The notes under the pieces are model-generated. The model searched no databases, was not told the origin of the DNA, and saw only the letters and a list, made by a program, of their open reading frames with translations. Shown here piece after piece: positions 1-6,214 of a stretch of 22,590 nt of DNA. The stretch's first letter is position 1. Each line of letters opens with the position of its first letter. This stretch comes from Gemmatimonadota bacterium (GTDB lineage: Bacteria; Gemmatimonadota; Gemmatimonadetes; Longimicrobiales; Gaopeijiaceae): NCBI GenBank assembly GCA_030550695.1, contig JAUQOX010000010.1:1-22590 (forward strand), written 5' to 3'. The translations under genes were made by a program, and so were the position numbers.

Positions 1-608
1 GGAACCCCCAGGTAGGCCCCCACCATGGCCATCATCTTCACGTCCCCCCCGCCCATGGCCTCCTTCTTGAAAAGCCAGCGCCCCACCCCGGCCACCCCCC
101 AAAGAAGTCCGTAACCCACGGCCGCGCCCAAGGTTGCCGACCACCACGACGGTCCCCCGGGCCAAGGAGCCAAGGCCAGCCCGAGGGCCAGGCCCCCCAG
201 GGAGAACTGGTCGGGAATGATGTAGAAACGGGCATCGCTTACGGCGATTCCCAGCAGAAGGGTAAGGAAGAGTGCGCCCCGCACGGCCTCTACCGAAAGT
301 CCGAATTGGAAGAAGCTCCCGGCCCAAATGAGGCCCGTAGCCAACTCCACCGCCGGGTATTGGGGGCTGATGAACATCCCGCACGACCGGCAGCGGCCCC
401 TGAGGAGCACCAGGTAGCTGAAGAGAGGAATGTTGTCGAACCACCGGATGGCCGCCCCACACCCCGGACAGTGGGAGGGGGGGTGGATCACCGATTCCTC
501 TTTGGGCCAGCGCAACGTGCATACGTTGAGAAAGGATCCCAGGATCAGGCCCAGGGCACCGGCACCCAGAACCACCACCCATCCCGCCCCGACAAAGGAA
601 TCCGTCAC
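1..608 (-). CDS. pilD: Prepilin peptidase / type IV leader peptidase (3' end outside window)
   Basis: Inner-membrane aspartic protease that cleaves the leader of type IV pilins and type II secretion pseudopilins and usually N-methylates the new N-terminus. The 202 residues present show the family pattern: a first membrane helix (about 9-30), a cytoplasmic zinc-binding loop with two CxxC pairs (Cys47/50 and Cys73/76) around the conserved stretch RWFDNIPLFSYL, then VELATG. The first catalytic Asp lies in SDARFYIIPD (Asp125) and the second in GGGDVK (Asp189). The reading frame is open to the window edge, so the last helices are missing. The start is GTG at 608-606. It shares GTGA with the stop of the upstream methyltransferase gene, so the two are probably translationally coupled. 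No pilin or secretion genes are visible nearby, so its substrates are unknown. Confidence 0.93.
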   Translation of the reverse strand, partial: MTDSFVGAGWVVVLGAGALGLILGSFLNVCTLRWPKEESVIHPPSHCPGCGAAIRWFDNIPLFSYLVLLRGRCRSCGMFISPQYPAVELATGLIWAGSFFQFGLSVEAVRGALFLTLLLGIAVSDARFYIIPDQFSLGGLALGLALAPWPGGPSWWSATLGAAVGYGLLWGVAGVGRWLFKKEAMGGGDVKMMAMVGAYLGV

Positions 609-1414
609 TTTCCGTCCTCCGAGCCGTGCCCGTGGATCAACGCATAGAGCAACACCGCTCCCGCCAAGGCGGCGTTGAGGGAGTCCACCCCCTCCGCCAT
701 GGGGACGGCTACCGAACCCCTTGCCTTCCTTCGGACGGCGGGCCGAAGGCCCGCCCCTTCGTTGCCCAAAGCCAGGGCCCAGGAAGGCCCGGGATCCAGC
801 CGACCCACCGCTTCTCCCCCGGGCTCGGCCGCCCAAAGGGCGATCCCCCGGTCCGAGAGGTATGCGGCGGCCCGTCCCCAGGGAGCCACGAGGACCGGCA
901 CATGGACGAGGGCCCCCGCAGCCGCCCGGGCCGCCTTGGGGCTCCAGGGATCGGCCGTACCTTCCAGGGCCACCACGGCATGGACTCCGAAGGCCCATGC
1001 GGCCCGCACCAGCGTCCCCACGTTCCCCGGATCCTGCAGTCCGTCCAGGATCAGCAGGCGCGGCCGGGGAAGGGCCTGGAGGATCTCCCAGGACCACCGG
1101 GGCTCCTCCAGCACCAGGAGCACCCCTTGGGGGCGCTCGGTGGGGGCCAGGGTTTCCATGTCGGCGTCCGGGACCTCGTACCAGGGGATCCCGCTGCTGC
1201 GAAGCTCGTCCCAGACCTTCTGGCCCCCTTCCGTGGCGGCCAGGCGGGGCGAGACCACGGCGAAGCGGATCCGGGGCGGCCGGCAAGCCCTCAGGGCCTC
1301 CCTTACCCCCCGTACCCCTTCCACCAGGAACAGACCCTCCCGGCGGCGGAGCTTGGGAACCGAAAGCCGGCTCAAGAGCCGCCGGCGCTCCCGGCTCAGG
1401 GGGGCGGACCTCAC
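605..1414 (-). CDS. SpoU/TrmH-family RNA 2'-O-methyltransferase
   Basis: Predicted SAM-dependent enzyme that 2'-O-methylates a ribose in rRNA or tRNA. It is a SPOUT (knotted) protein of 269 aa, normal for RlmB/TsnR-like members. The N-terminal substrate-binding part (about 10-105) contains RLSVPKLRRREGLFLVEG, typical of this family. The catalytic domain carries motif 1 (DPGNVGTLVRAA, 128-139), motif 2 (ALGNEGAGL, 215-223) and motif 3 (VPMAEGVDSLNAAL, 237-250). I chose GTG at 1414-1412 because homology begins just after it and a purine-rich GGGAGGGGG lies a few bases upstream. The frame stays open to 1726, but that extension is low-complexity and covers the 40-bp repeats. The exact target nucleotide cannot be read from sequence. 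The gene overlaps the prepilin peptidase gene by 4 bp. Confidence 0.9.
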   Translation of the reverse strand: MRSAPLSRERRRLLSRLSVPKLRRREGLFLVEGVRGVREALRACRPPRIRFAVVSPRLAATEGGQKVWDELRSSGIPWYEVPDADMETLAPTERPQGVLLVLEEPRWSWEILQALPRPRLLILDGLQDPGNVGTLVRAAWAFGVHAVVALEGTADPWSPKAARAAAGALVHVPVLVAPWGRAAAYLSDRGIALWAAEPGGEAVGRLDPGPSWALALGNEGAGLRPAVRRKARGSVAVPMAEGVDSLNAALAGAVLLYALIHGHGSEDGK

Positions 1415-1428
1415 CTCACCCCCCCTCC

Positions 1429-1468
1429 CTGCCCCCCGCCGGAGCCGGCCCCCATGGGCCGTGCCGGG
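1429..1468. repeat. 40-bp direct repeat, copy 1
   Basis: Forty bases identical to the copy at 1504-1543, giving a 75-bp period. The unit contains an inverted repeat, CGGCCC (1446-1451), loop CCAT, GGGCCG (1456-1461). An overlapping alternative stem pairs GCCG with CGGC just before it. It lies directly upstream of the SpoU methyltransferase start. It could be a small interspersed palindromic element or a duplicated operator. Confidence 0.85.
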
Positions 1469-1503
1469 GGAGGCGCGGTACCTGGTGCGGGGGGCGGAGC
1501 GGT

Positions 1504-1543
1504 CTGCCCCCCGCCGGAGCCGGCCCCCATGGGCCGTGCCGGG
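1504..1543. repeat. 40-bp direct repeat, copy 2
   Basis: Perfect second copy of the unit at 1429-1468, with the same internal palindrome (arms 1521-1526 and 1531-1536). The 35 bases between copies and the outer flanks are unrelated to each other, so the identity is confined to the unit. I saw no third copy elsewhere in the window by eye. Confidence 0.85.
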
Positions 1544-1743
1544 CCCACCTGTTCCAACCCGAGGGCCCGGGGCATCCTCCCCTCTCCCCGCCCGCCGGCC
1601 CCAGGGGACCCGGGGGGGCCGAGGGCCGTGGGAGCTCTCGCGGGTCTTCCCCGGGGGAGAAAGAACGTTTCTCTTATCTCCGGCCCTTCGGCTTCCTTCT
1701 TGCCCGTTCTCGGGAGCTTGTCCCACCAGAGGGAAACACCACC

Positions 1744-2568
1744 ATGGACCATCCTCTTCCCGTGGCCCTGACCATTGCCGGTTCGGATTCCGGAGGCGGA
1801 GCAGGGATCCAGGCGGACCTCAAGACGTTCCATGCCTTCGGAGTCTTCGGCACTTCGGCCCTTACGGCCATCACCGCCCAGAATACGCTGGGGGTTCATG
1901 CCGTCCACGCCGTTCCTCTGGACATCGTGGAAGCCCAGATCCAGGCCGTGGCCGAGGATCTTCCGCCGGGTGCGACGAAAACCGGGATGCTGGCCACGTC
2001 GGACCTGGTCCGGACCGTGGCCCGGAAGATCCGGGAGCTCTCCCTTCCCAACCTGGTGGTGGATCCCGTCATGGTGTCCACCACCGGCCACCGACTCCTG
2101 GACCCCGACGCGGAAGAGGCCCTGGCGGAGGAACTCCTTCCTCTGGCCACCCTGGTGACCCCGAACCTTCACGAGGCGGGAATCCTGGTAAGGGAACGGG
2201 TGGACTCCTTGGAGGCCATGGCCTGGGCCGCCCGGCGCCTGGTGGAAATGGGCGCCCGGGCGGCGCTGGTCAAGGGAGGACACCTTTCCCAAGACAAGGC
2301 CGTGGACCTCCTGTGGGACGGCCGCCGGGAACGGATCTGGGAACGCCCCCGCCTGAACACCCGCCACACCCACGGGACCGGCTGCACCCTTTCGGCTGCC
2401 GCGGCAGCGGGGCTGGCACGGGCGCTTCCCTTGGAAGAAGCGGTGGCCCTGGCGGTGGACTTCGTGGCCCGGGCCATCGCCTCGGCCCCCGGACTTGGGA
2501 GGGGATTCGGCCCCGTGAATCATTTCGCCGGGACTCCCTTCTGGCCCGCCCCCCCGGCTGGGCCTTGA
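1744..2568 (+). CDS. thiD: Hydroxymethylpyrimidine / phosphomethylpyrimidine kinase
   Basis: Makes HMP-PP for thiamine biosynthesis by two successive phosphorylations of 4-amino-5-hydroxymethyl-2-methylpyrimidine. It is a soluble ribokinase-fold enzyme. At 274 aa it is full length. Visible motifs are TIAGSDSGGGAGIQADLKTF (10-29), AITAQNT (42-48), KTGML (79-83), DPVMVSTTG (107-115), TPNLHEAGIL (139-148), VKGGH (176-180), the anion-hole/catalytic GTGC (211-214) and the C-terminal GPVNH (256-260). ATG 1744 follows GAGGG at normal spacing and begins just before the conserved core. No other thiamine genes are nearby, so it appears to be a single-gene unit. Its last 49 bp overlap the convergent purine nucleoside phosphorylase gene. 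Confidence 0.95.
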   Translation: MDHPLPVALTIAGSDSGGGAGIQADLKTFHAFGVFGTSALTAITAQNTLGVHAVHAVPLDIVEAQIQAVAEDLPPGATKTGMLATSDLVRTVARKIRELSLPNLVVDPVMVSTTGHRLLDPDAEEALAEELLPLATLVTPNLHEAGILVRERVDSLEAMAWAARRLVEMGARAALVKGGHLSQDKAVDLLWDGRRERIWERPRLNTRHTHGTGCTLSAAAAAGLARALPLEEAVALAVDFVARAIASAPGLGRGFGPVNHFAGTPFWPAPPAGP

Positions 2569-3452
2569 AGGGGCGGGGGGAGCCGCCGGATCAAGGTCCG
2601 GACGAGTCGGGCCAGACGGCCCCCCGCCCCTCTCCCCACCTCCAGGACCTCCCCATGGTCCAGGGCCCCCTTGCCCAGCCCTGCCGCCGGATTGGTCACC
2701 AGGGAGAACGCCACGACCCGTAGGCCGAGGGCGGCGGCTACCACCACTTCCGGCACGGTGGACATCCCCACCACCTGGGCTCCCAGGCGCTGGAGCATCC
2801 TCACCTCCGCCGGGGTCTCGTAGCTGGGGCCCAGGACGGCCGCATAGGTTCCCCGTGCCAAGGGGATCCGGAGGTCCCGAGCCACCTCCAGGGCCAGGGC
2901 CTCGAGCTGAGGATCGTAGGGCCGACGGAGGCTGGCCGGTGGCCAGGGGCGAAGCTCCGCCCCGCCCTCCCCGGGGTGCGGGTCCCGCCACGGGGGGCGG
3001 GCGCCTTCTCCGGCGGTCCCGGCGGCCGCAAGACCCGGTGGGGCGAGGGGATTTCGCCCCGTCAGGTTGATGTGGTCCGCCAGCACGACCAGGTCGCCCG
3101 GTTCCAGGCGTCCGTCCAAAGCGCCCGCCGCGTTGGTGAAGACGGCCGTTTCAGCGCCCAGGGCGGCAGCCAGCCGCACCGGCCAGACCACCCGGCGAGG
3201 GGAGTGGCCCTCATAGAGGTGAAACCGCCCCGATTGGACCAAGACCCTCCTCCCTTCCAGCCACCCCGCCACGAATTCCCCCGCGTGCCCGGCCACCCCC
3301 ACCCGGGGGAAGCCCGGCAGGCGGTCGTAGGGGACACGGACCGGGTCCTCGATTTCCGCCGCGAGGCCGCCCAGGCCGGAGCCGAGCACCAGAAACACTT
3401 CCGGACGCCCGGCCACACTCTGCCGCAGGACCTCGAAGGCCGCATCCGTCAC
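2520..3452 (-). CDS. punA: Purine nucleoside phosphorylase, trimeric (NP-II) type
   Basis: Phosphorolysis of purine (deoxy)ribonucleosides to base plus ribose-1-phosphate in purine salvage. Visible motifs: phosphate-binding GSGLG (24-28), GRFHLYEGH (75-83), TNAAGAL (106-112), DHINLTGRNPL (126-136), GPSYETPAEVRML (208-220, Glu216 the likely base-binding Glu), MSTVPEV (230-236), SLVTNPAAG (250-258, Asn254) and His266. At 310 aa it is about 35 residues longer than usual. The loop after DHINLTGRNPL (about 137-175), where relatives carry a short segment with RFPDMS, is replaced by a longer Gly/Pro-rich stretch. The VARH usually following VPEV is VVAAA here. The start is GTG at 3452-3450, overlapping the nupC stop as GTGA, so uptake and cleavage of nucleosides are coupled. 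No second PNP is seen. Confidence 0.93.
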   Translation of the reverse strand: MTDAAFEVLRQSVAGRPEVFLVLGSGLGGLAAEIEDPVRVPYDRLPGFPRVGVAGHAGEFVAGWLEGRRVLVQSGRFHLYEGHSPRRVVWPVRLAAALGAETAVFTNAAGALDGRLEPGDLVVLADHINLTGRNPLAPPGLAAAGTAGEGARPPWRDPHPGEGGAELRPWPPASLRRPYDPQLEALALEVARDLRIPLARGTYAAVLGPSYETPAEVRMLQRLGAQVVGMSTVPEVVVAAALGLRVVAFSLVTNPAAGLGKGALDHGEVLEVGRGAGGRLARLVRTLIRRLPPPLQGPAGGAGQKGVPAK

Positions 3453-4972
3453 AGGAGCATCCCCGCTACGGTGGCCGTCATGAACGCCGCAAGGGAACCT
3501 GCCACCATGGCCCGGAGCCCCACCCGGGAAAGGTCATGCCTCCGTTCCGGGGCAATCCCCCCGATTCCTCCGATCTGGATGGCGATGGAAGAGAAGTTGG
3601 CGAAACCCGACAGAGCATACACCGCAATGACCACCGACCGGGGCTCCAGGCCCCCTCCCCCCTGGAGGAGGGAGGAGAGTTGCAGATAGGCCACGAACTC
3701 GTTCACCACCGTTTTCACCCCCAGAAGCGACCCCACCGTACCCGCATCTCCCCACGGCACCCCCATGAGCCAGGCCAGGGGAGCCAAAGCCCACCCCAGG
3801 ATCCTCTCCAGAGACAGGCCCTCCAGACCGATCCAACTTCCCGCCCAGGCCAGCAGGGCGTTGGCCATGGCAATCAGGGCAATGAAGGCCAGGAGCATGG
3901 CGGCCACGTTCAGGGCCAGTTTGAGACCGTCCCCGGCTCCCCGGGCGGCGGCGTCGATGACGTTGACGTCGGGACGCTCCAGTTCCAGCCGGAGGGTTCC
4001 CCGGGTCACCGGCTCCTCGGTTTCCGGCAACATGAGCTTGGCCATCACCAAGGCCGCGGGTGCCGACATCACGGACGCCGCCAGCAGGTGGCCGGCGATG
4101 TCGGGAAAGTAGGACACCAGCATTCCCACGTAGGCGGCCATCACCCCCCCCGCCACGGTGGCGAACCCCCCCGTCATCACCGCGTGGATCTCCGAGACGG
4201 TCAGGGTACTGATGAAGGGCTTGATCATCAGGGGAGCCTCCGTCTGGCCCACGAAGATGTTGCCGGCAGCCGAGAGGGTTTCGGCCCCGGAGGTGCCCAG
4301 GGTCTTCTGCATCACCCAAGCCACCCCCTTCACCACCGCCTGCATGATCCCCAGATGGTAGAGCACCGTCATGAGGGACGAAAAGAAAATGATGGTCGGC
4401 AGAACGTTGAAGGCAAAGGAAGCGCCCGTGCGGGCTACCTGGTTGGGGATCTCCTGGATGGGGGCGTTCGTGCCGGCCTCTCCCAGGCCCATGGGGACGT
4501 TGTTGTAGACCAGGTCCCCAAAGATGAATCGGGCTCCCTCCACGGTGAAGCCCAAGAGGGCCACCACCCCTCGGTTCATGGCATCGAACACCGCAACTCC
4601 CACGGGGGTCTTCAGAATGAAGAGGGCAAAGACCAACTGAAGGCCCACCCCCCACAGGACCACCCTCCAGGCCACCACCCGTCGGTCCACACTGAGGGCC
4701 CAGGCCAGGAGGCAGAGGACCGCCATGCCCGCCAGGGACCTGGCCCGGGCCTCCAGGGGCGTATCCAGCTTCTGGACGCCCTGTTCCCGGAGGAGGACCT
4801 GTCCTTGGGACGGCGCCCGGGGCGGAGCTTCCTGGATCACCTCGCTCCCCGGAGGGGGGCCTTCCGGAGGCGCCCCCGGACGGCTGGCCCGTGTCTCCAC
4901 CACCGCCCCCACCCCCACGAATAGACCTGCCACCACCCATAGGCCCACTACGGCAAAGCAAGGACGTCTCAT
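3449..4972 (-). CDS. nupC: Concentrative nucleoside transporter (CNT/NupC family)
   Basis: Cation-coupled nucleoside importer of the inner membrane. Diagnostic CNT motifs are VVLWGVGLQLVFALFILKTP (104-123), GNIFVGQTEAPLMIKPF (237-253), NEFVAYLQL (424-432) and ALSGFANFSSIAIQIGG (453-469), with many hydrophobic helices between them. At 507 aa it exceeds the roughly 400-420 of typical bacterial members. The extra part is N-terminal: a signal-peptide-like helix (about 6-25), then a Pro/Gly/Glu-rich linker (30-72) before the first family helix (about 79-95). ATG 4972 is chosen because AGGAG lies nine bases upstream and the hydrophobic leader starts here. The frame is open further upstream, but that stretch is not protein-like. 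It is followed by punA with a 4-bp overlap. The rhomboid gene lies 175 bp upstream on the same strand. Confidence 0.94.
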   Translation of the reverse strand: MRRPCFAVVGLWVVAGLFVGVGAVVETRASRPGAPPEGPPPGSEVIQEAPPRAPSQGQVLLREQGVQKLDTPLEARARSLAGMAVLCLLAWALSVDRRVVAWRVVLWGVGLQLVFALFILKTPVGVAVFDAMNRGVVALLGFTVEGARFIFGDLVYNNVPMGLGEAGTNAPIQEIPNQVARTGASFAFNVLPTIIFFSSLMTVLYHLGIMQAVVKGVAWVMQKTLGTSGAETLSAAGNIFVGQTEAPLMIKPFISTLTVSEIHAVMTGGFATVAGGVMAAYVGMLVSYFPDIAGHLLAASVMSAPAALVMAKLMLPETEEPVTRGTLRLELERPDVNVIDAAARGAGDGLKLALNVAAMLLAFIALIAMANALLAWAGSWIGLEGLSLERILGWALAPLAWLMGVPWGDAGTVGSLLGVKTVVNEFVAYLQLSSLLQGGGGLEPRSVVIAVYALSGFANFSSIAIQIGGIGGIAPERRHDLSRVGLRAMVAGSLAAFMTATVAGMLL

Positions 4973-5147
4973 CTCGCAACACTCCTGGGTCGAGAACTCC
5001 CCGGGGGCGCCGGGTCCTCCTGGCAGACCCGGGAGGCAGCGGCGGCCCCGAGGGCCGGTGTCCGGGCAACCACCCACCGCCTCCCCCCGCCAGGAACGGG
5101 GCAGGGGGCGACCGAAAACCTCATCCGATGCCTCCAGTCCATGCCCC

Positions 5148-5909
5148 TCACCACCACCCTCCGCCCCGAAGCTCGGAGCGGGATATCCGCACCTTGCGGC
5201 GCTTGGCCCTCACCAGCACCGGGTTGTAGAACCAGGGCACCAGGACCATACCGGCCACGAATCCCCCGACATGGGCCAGGAACGCTACACCTCCCCCACC
5301 CCCCTCCACCGCGGCGGTGGAGGAGGCGAGCTGCAGGAGGAACCAGTAGCCCAGGAAGAACCAGGCAGGTAGTGGAAAGATCCGGATGAAGACGAGGAGG
5401 ATGAAGAGGGTATAGACCCGCACCCGAGGGTAGAGGAGAAGGTAGGCTCCCATGACCCCGCTGATGGCCCCCGAGGCGCCCACCATGGGCAGCGGCGACG
5501 ACGCCTCGTACCCCACATGGGTCAGGGCTGCCGCCAGGCCGCACAGGAGGTAGAAGACCAGGTAGCGCCCGTGGCCCATGGAGTCCTCCACGTTGTTGCC
5601 GAAGATCCACAGGAACCAGAGATTCCCGATGAGGTGCATCCAGCTCCCGTGGAGGAACATGGAAGTGAAGAGGGTGGGCCAGCGCAGTCCCCCCAAGGAA
5701 CAAGGGCCTTCCCCCCAGGGCGAGTCCGCCCCCCCATGCCCGGTGAGCTCCGCCGGAATCGCCCCATATCGGCACACCGAGGCCATCAAAGCTTCCTCCG
5801 AGAATCCGGCGCCCTGGACGTAGACCCAGGTCCCCACGCAAGCCCCCATGAGGAGGAGGGTGGCCAAGGGGTAGATCTCCGTGGGGTTTTCGTCGTAAAG
5901 GGGGAACAT
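5148..5909 (-). CDS. Rhomboid-family intramembrane serine protease
   Basis: Polytopic inner-membrane protease that cuts transmembrane substrates. The 253-aa protein begins MFPLYDENPT, a common start in bacterial rhomboids, followed by a first helix (13-31). A periplasmic loop leads to FTSMFLHGSWMHLIGN (81-96, with oxyanion His92/Asn96), then WFLWIFGNNVED. The nucleophile is Ser146 in GASGAISG and the catalytic His213 lies in HVGGFVAG, so the Ser-His dyad is intact. A Gly-rich loop (203-207) precedes the His helix and the C-terminal tail is basic. ATG 5909 is the only in-frame start fitting homology, yet GGGAGG sits just one base before it, unusually close for a Shine-Dalgarno. It is divergent from dnaK and 175 bp upstream of nupC. 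Substrates are unknown. Confidence 0.92.
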   Translation of the reverse strand: MFPLYDENPTEIYPLATLLLMGACVGTWVYVQGAGFSEEALMASVCRYGAIPAELTGHGGADSPWGEGPCSLGGLRWPTLFTSMFLHGSWMHLIGNLWFLWIFGNNVEDSMGHGRYLVFYLLCGLAAALTHVGYEASSPLPMVGASGAISGVMGAYLLLYPRVRVYTLFILLVFIRIFPLPAWFFLGYWFLLQLASSTAAVEGGGGGVAFLAHVGGFVAGMVLVPWFYNPVLVRAKRRKVRISRSELRGGGWW

Positions 5910-5993
5910 GCCTCCCTGGGGGTGGCTCGGGGTCGCGGCGGCCTGGACCCAAGGGATGGGGACCGGGCCGCGGGAAGGATAGGGGGGGATCCA

Positions 5994-6048
5994 CCGCTCT
6001 GCCAGGGGAGGCGGACCGGGGGAACCGACCCCCGTTCTGCCAGAGCGG
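5994..6048. promoter_or_regulatory. Nested inverted repeat, candidate operator or leader structure
   Basis: Outer arms CCGCTCTG (5994-6001) and CAGAGCGG (6041-6048) enclose an inner perfect stem CGGGGG (6017-6022) and CCCCCG (6029-6034) with a 6-nt loop. TCTGCCAG also occurs twice as a direct repeat (5998-6005 and 6036-6043). It lies between the divergent rhomboid and dnaK genes. A regulatory role is inferred only from position and symmetry. Confidence 0.4.
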
Positions 6049-6153
6049 CGGGGAAAGGGGAATACGTGCGTCAATCTGGCGGTTTTTTCCGCCGCGGCGC
6101 CCCCTGGATTCCGGCACGGACGTTGCTCCCCTCCCGGGGGAGGCGTTTCCACG

Positions 6154-6172
6154 GGCCCGCTCCGGGCGGGCC
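6154..6172 (+). promoter_or_regulatory. Stable hairpin in the dnaK 5' leader
   Basis: GGCCCGC (6154-6160) and GCGGGCC (6166-6172) form a 7-bp all-GC stem with a 5-nt loop, ending 42 nt before the dnaK ATG. No U-run follows, so it is not an intrinsic terminator. It may affect mRNA stability or translation. Chance occurrence is possible at this G+C content. Confidence 0.35.
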
Positions 6173-6214
6173 AACCCCCCAATCTGGACCAAGCTTCGAA
6201 GACGAGGAGAACCC

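Larger units (their letters stand above)
1415..1743. other. Divergent intergenic region between SpoU methyltransferase and thiD
   Basis: This 329-bp gene-free stretch lies between two divergently read genes and must hold both promoters. It contains two copies of a 40-bp direct repeat. Nearer thiD there is a small inverted repeat, GAGAAA (1657-1662) and TTTCTC (1668-1673), in the only A/T-richer patch. No convincing -35/-10 pair is visible. No TPP riboswitch core (CTGAGA, or ACCTGAT with GGATAATGCC-like elements) is seen before thiD. Confidence 0.6.
5910..6214. other. Divergent rhomboid/dnaK intergenic region rich in inverted repeats
   Basis: This 305-bp gap must contain the rhomboid and dnaK promoters. 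I see no CIRCE element (TTAGCACTC/GAGTGCTAA), so HrcA control is not supported, and no clear -10/-35 pair for dnaK. A TTGACG on the minus strand (6074-6069) lacks a matching -10. Instead there are several inverted repeats: a nested pair at 5994-6048, GGCGG/CCGCC around a T6 loop (6078-6093), CCTCCC/GGGAGG (6130-6143) and a 7-bp stem at 6154-6172. Confidence 0.6.

Noticed and set aside
1415..1726. N-terminal extension of the SpoU methyltransferase
   Set aside because: The frame is open but the translation is Arg/Gly/Pro low-complexity over the 40-bp repeats, and family homology starts after GTG 1414.
1560..1743. TPP riboswitch before thiD
   Set aside because: Conserved thi-box elements could not be found and the gene may not be riboswitch-controlled.
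6078..6093. Terminator at GGCGG-T6-CCGCC
   Set aside because: The T-run is in the loop, not after the stem, on both strands, and it lies inside a divergent promoter region.
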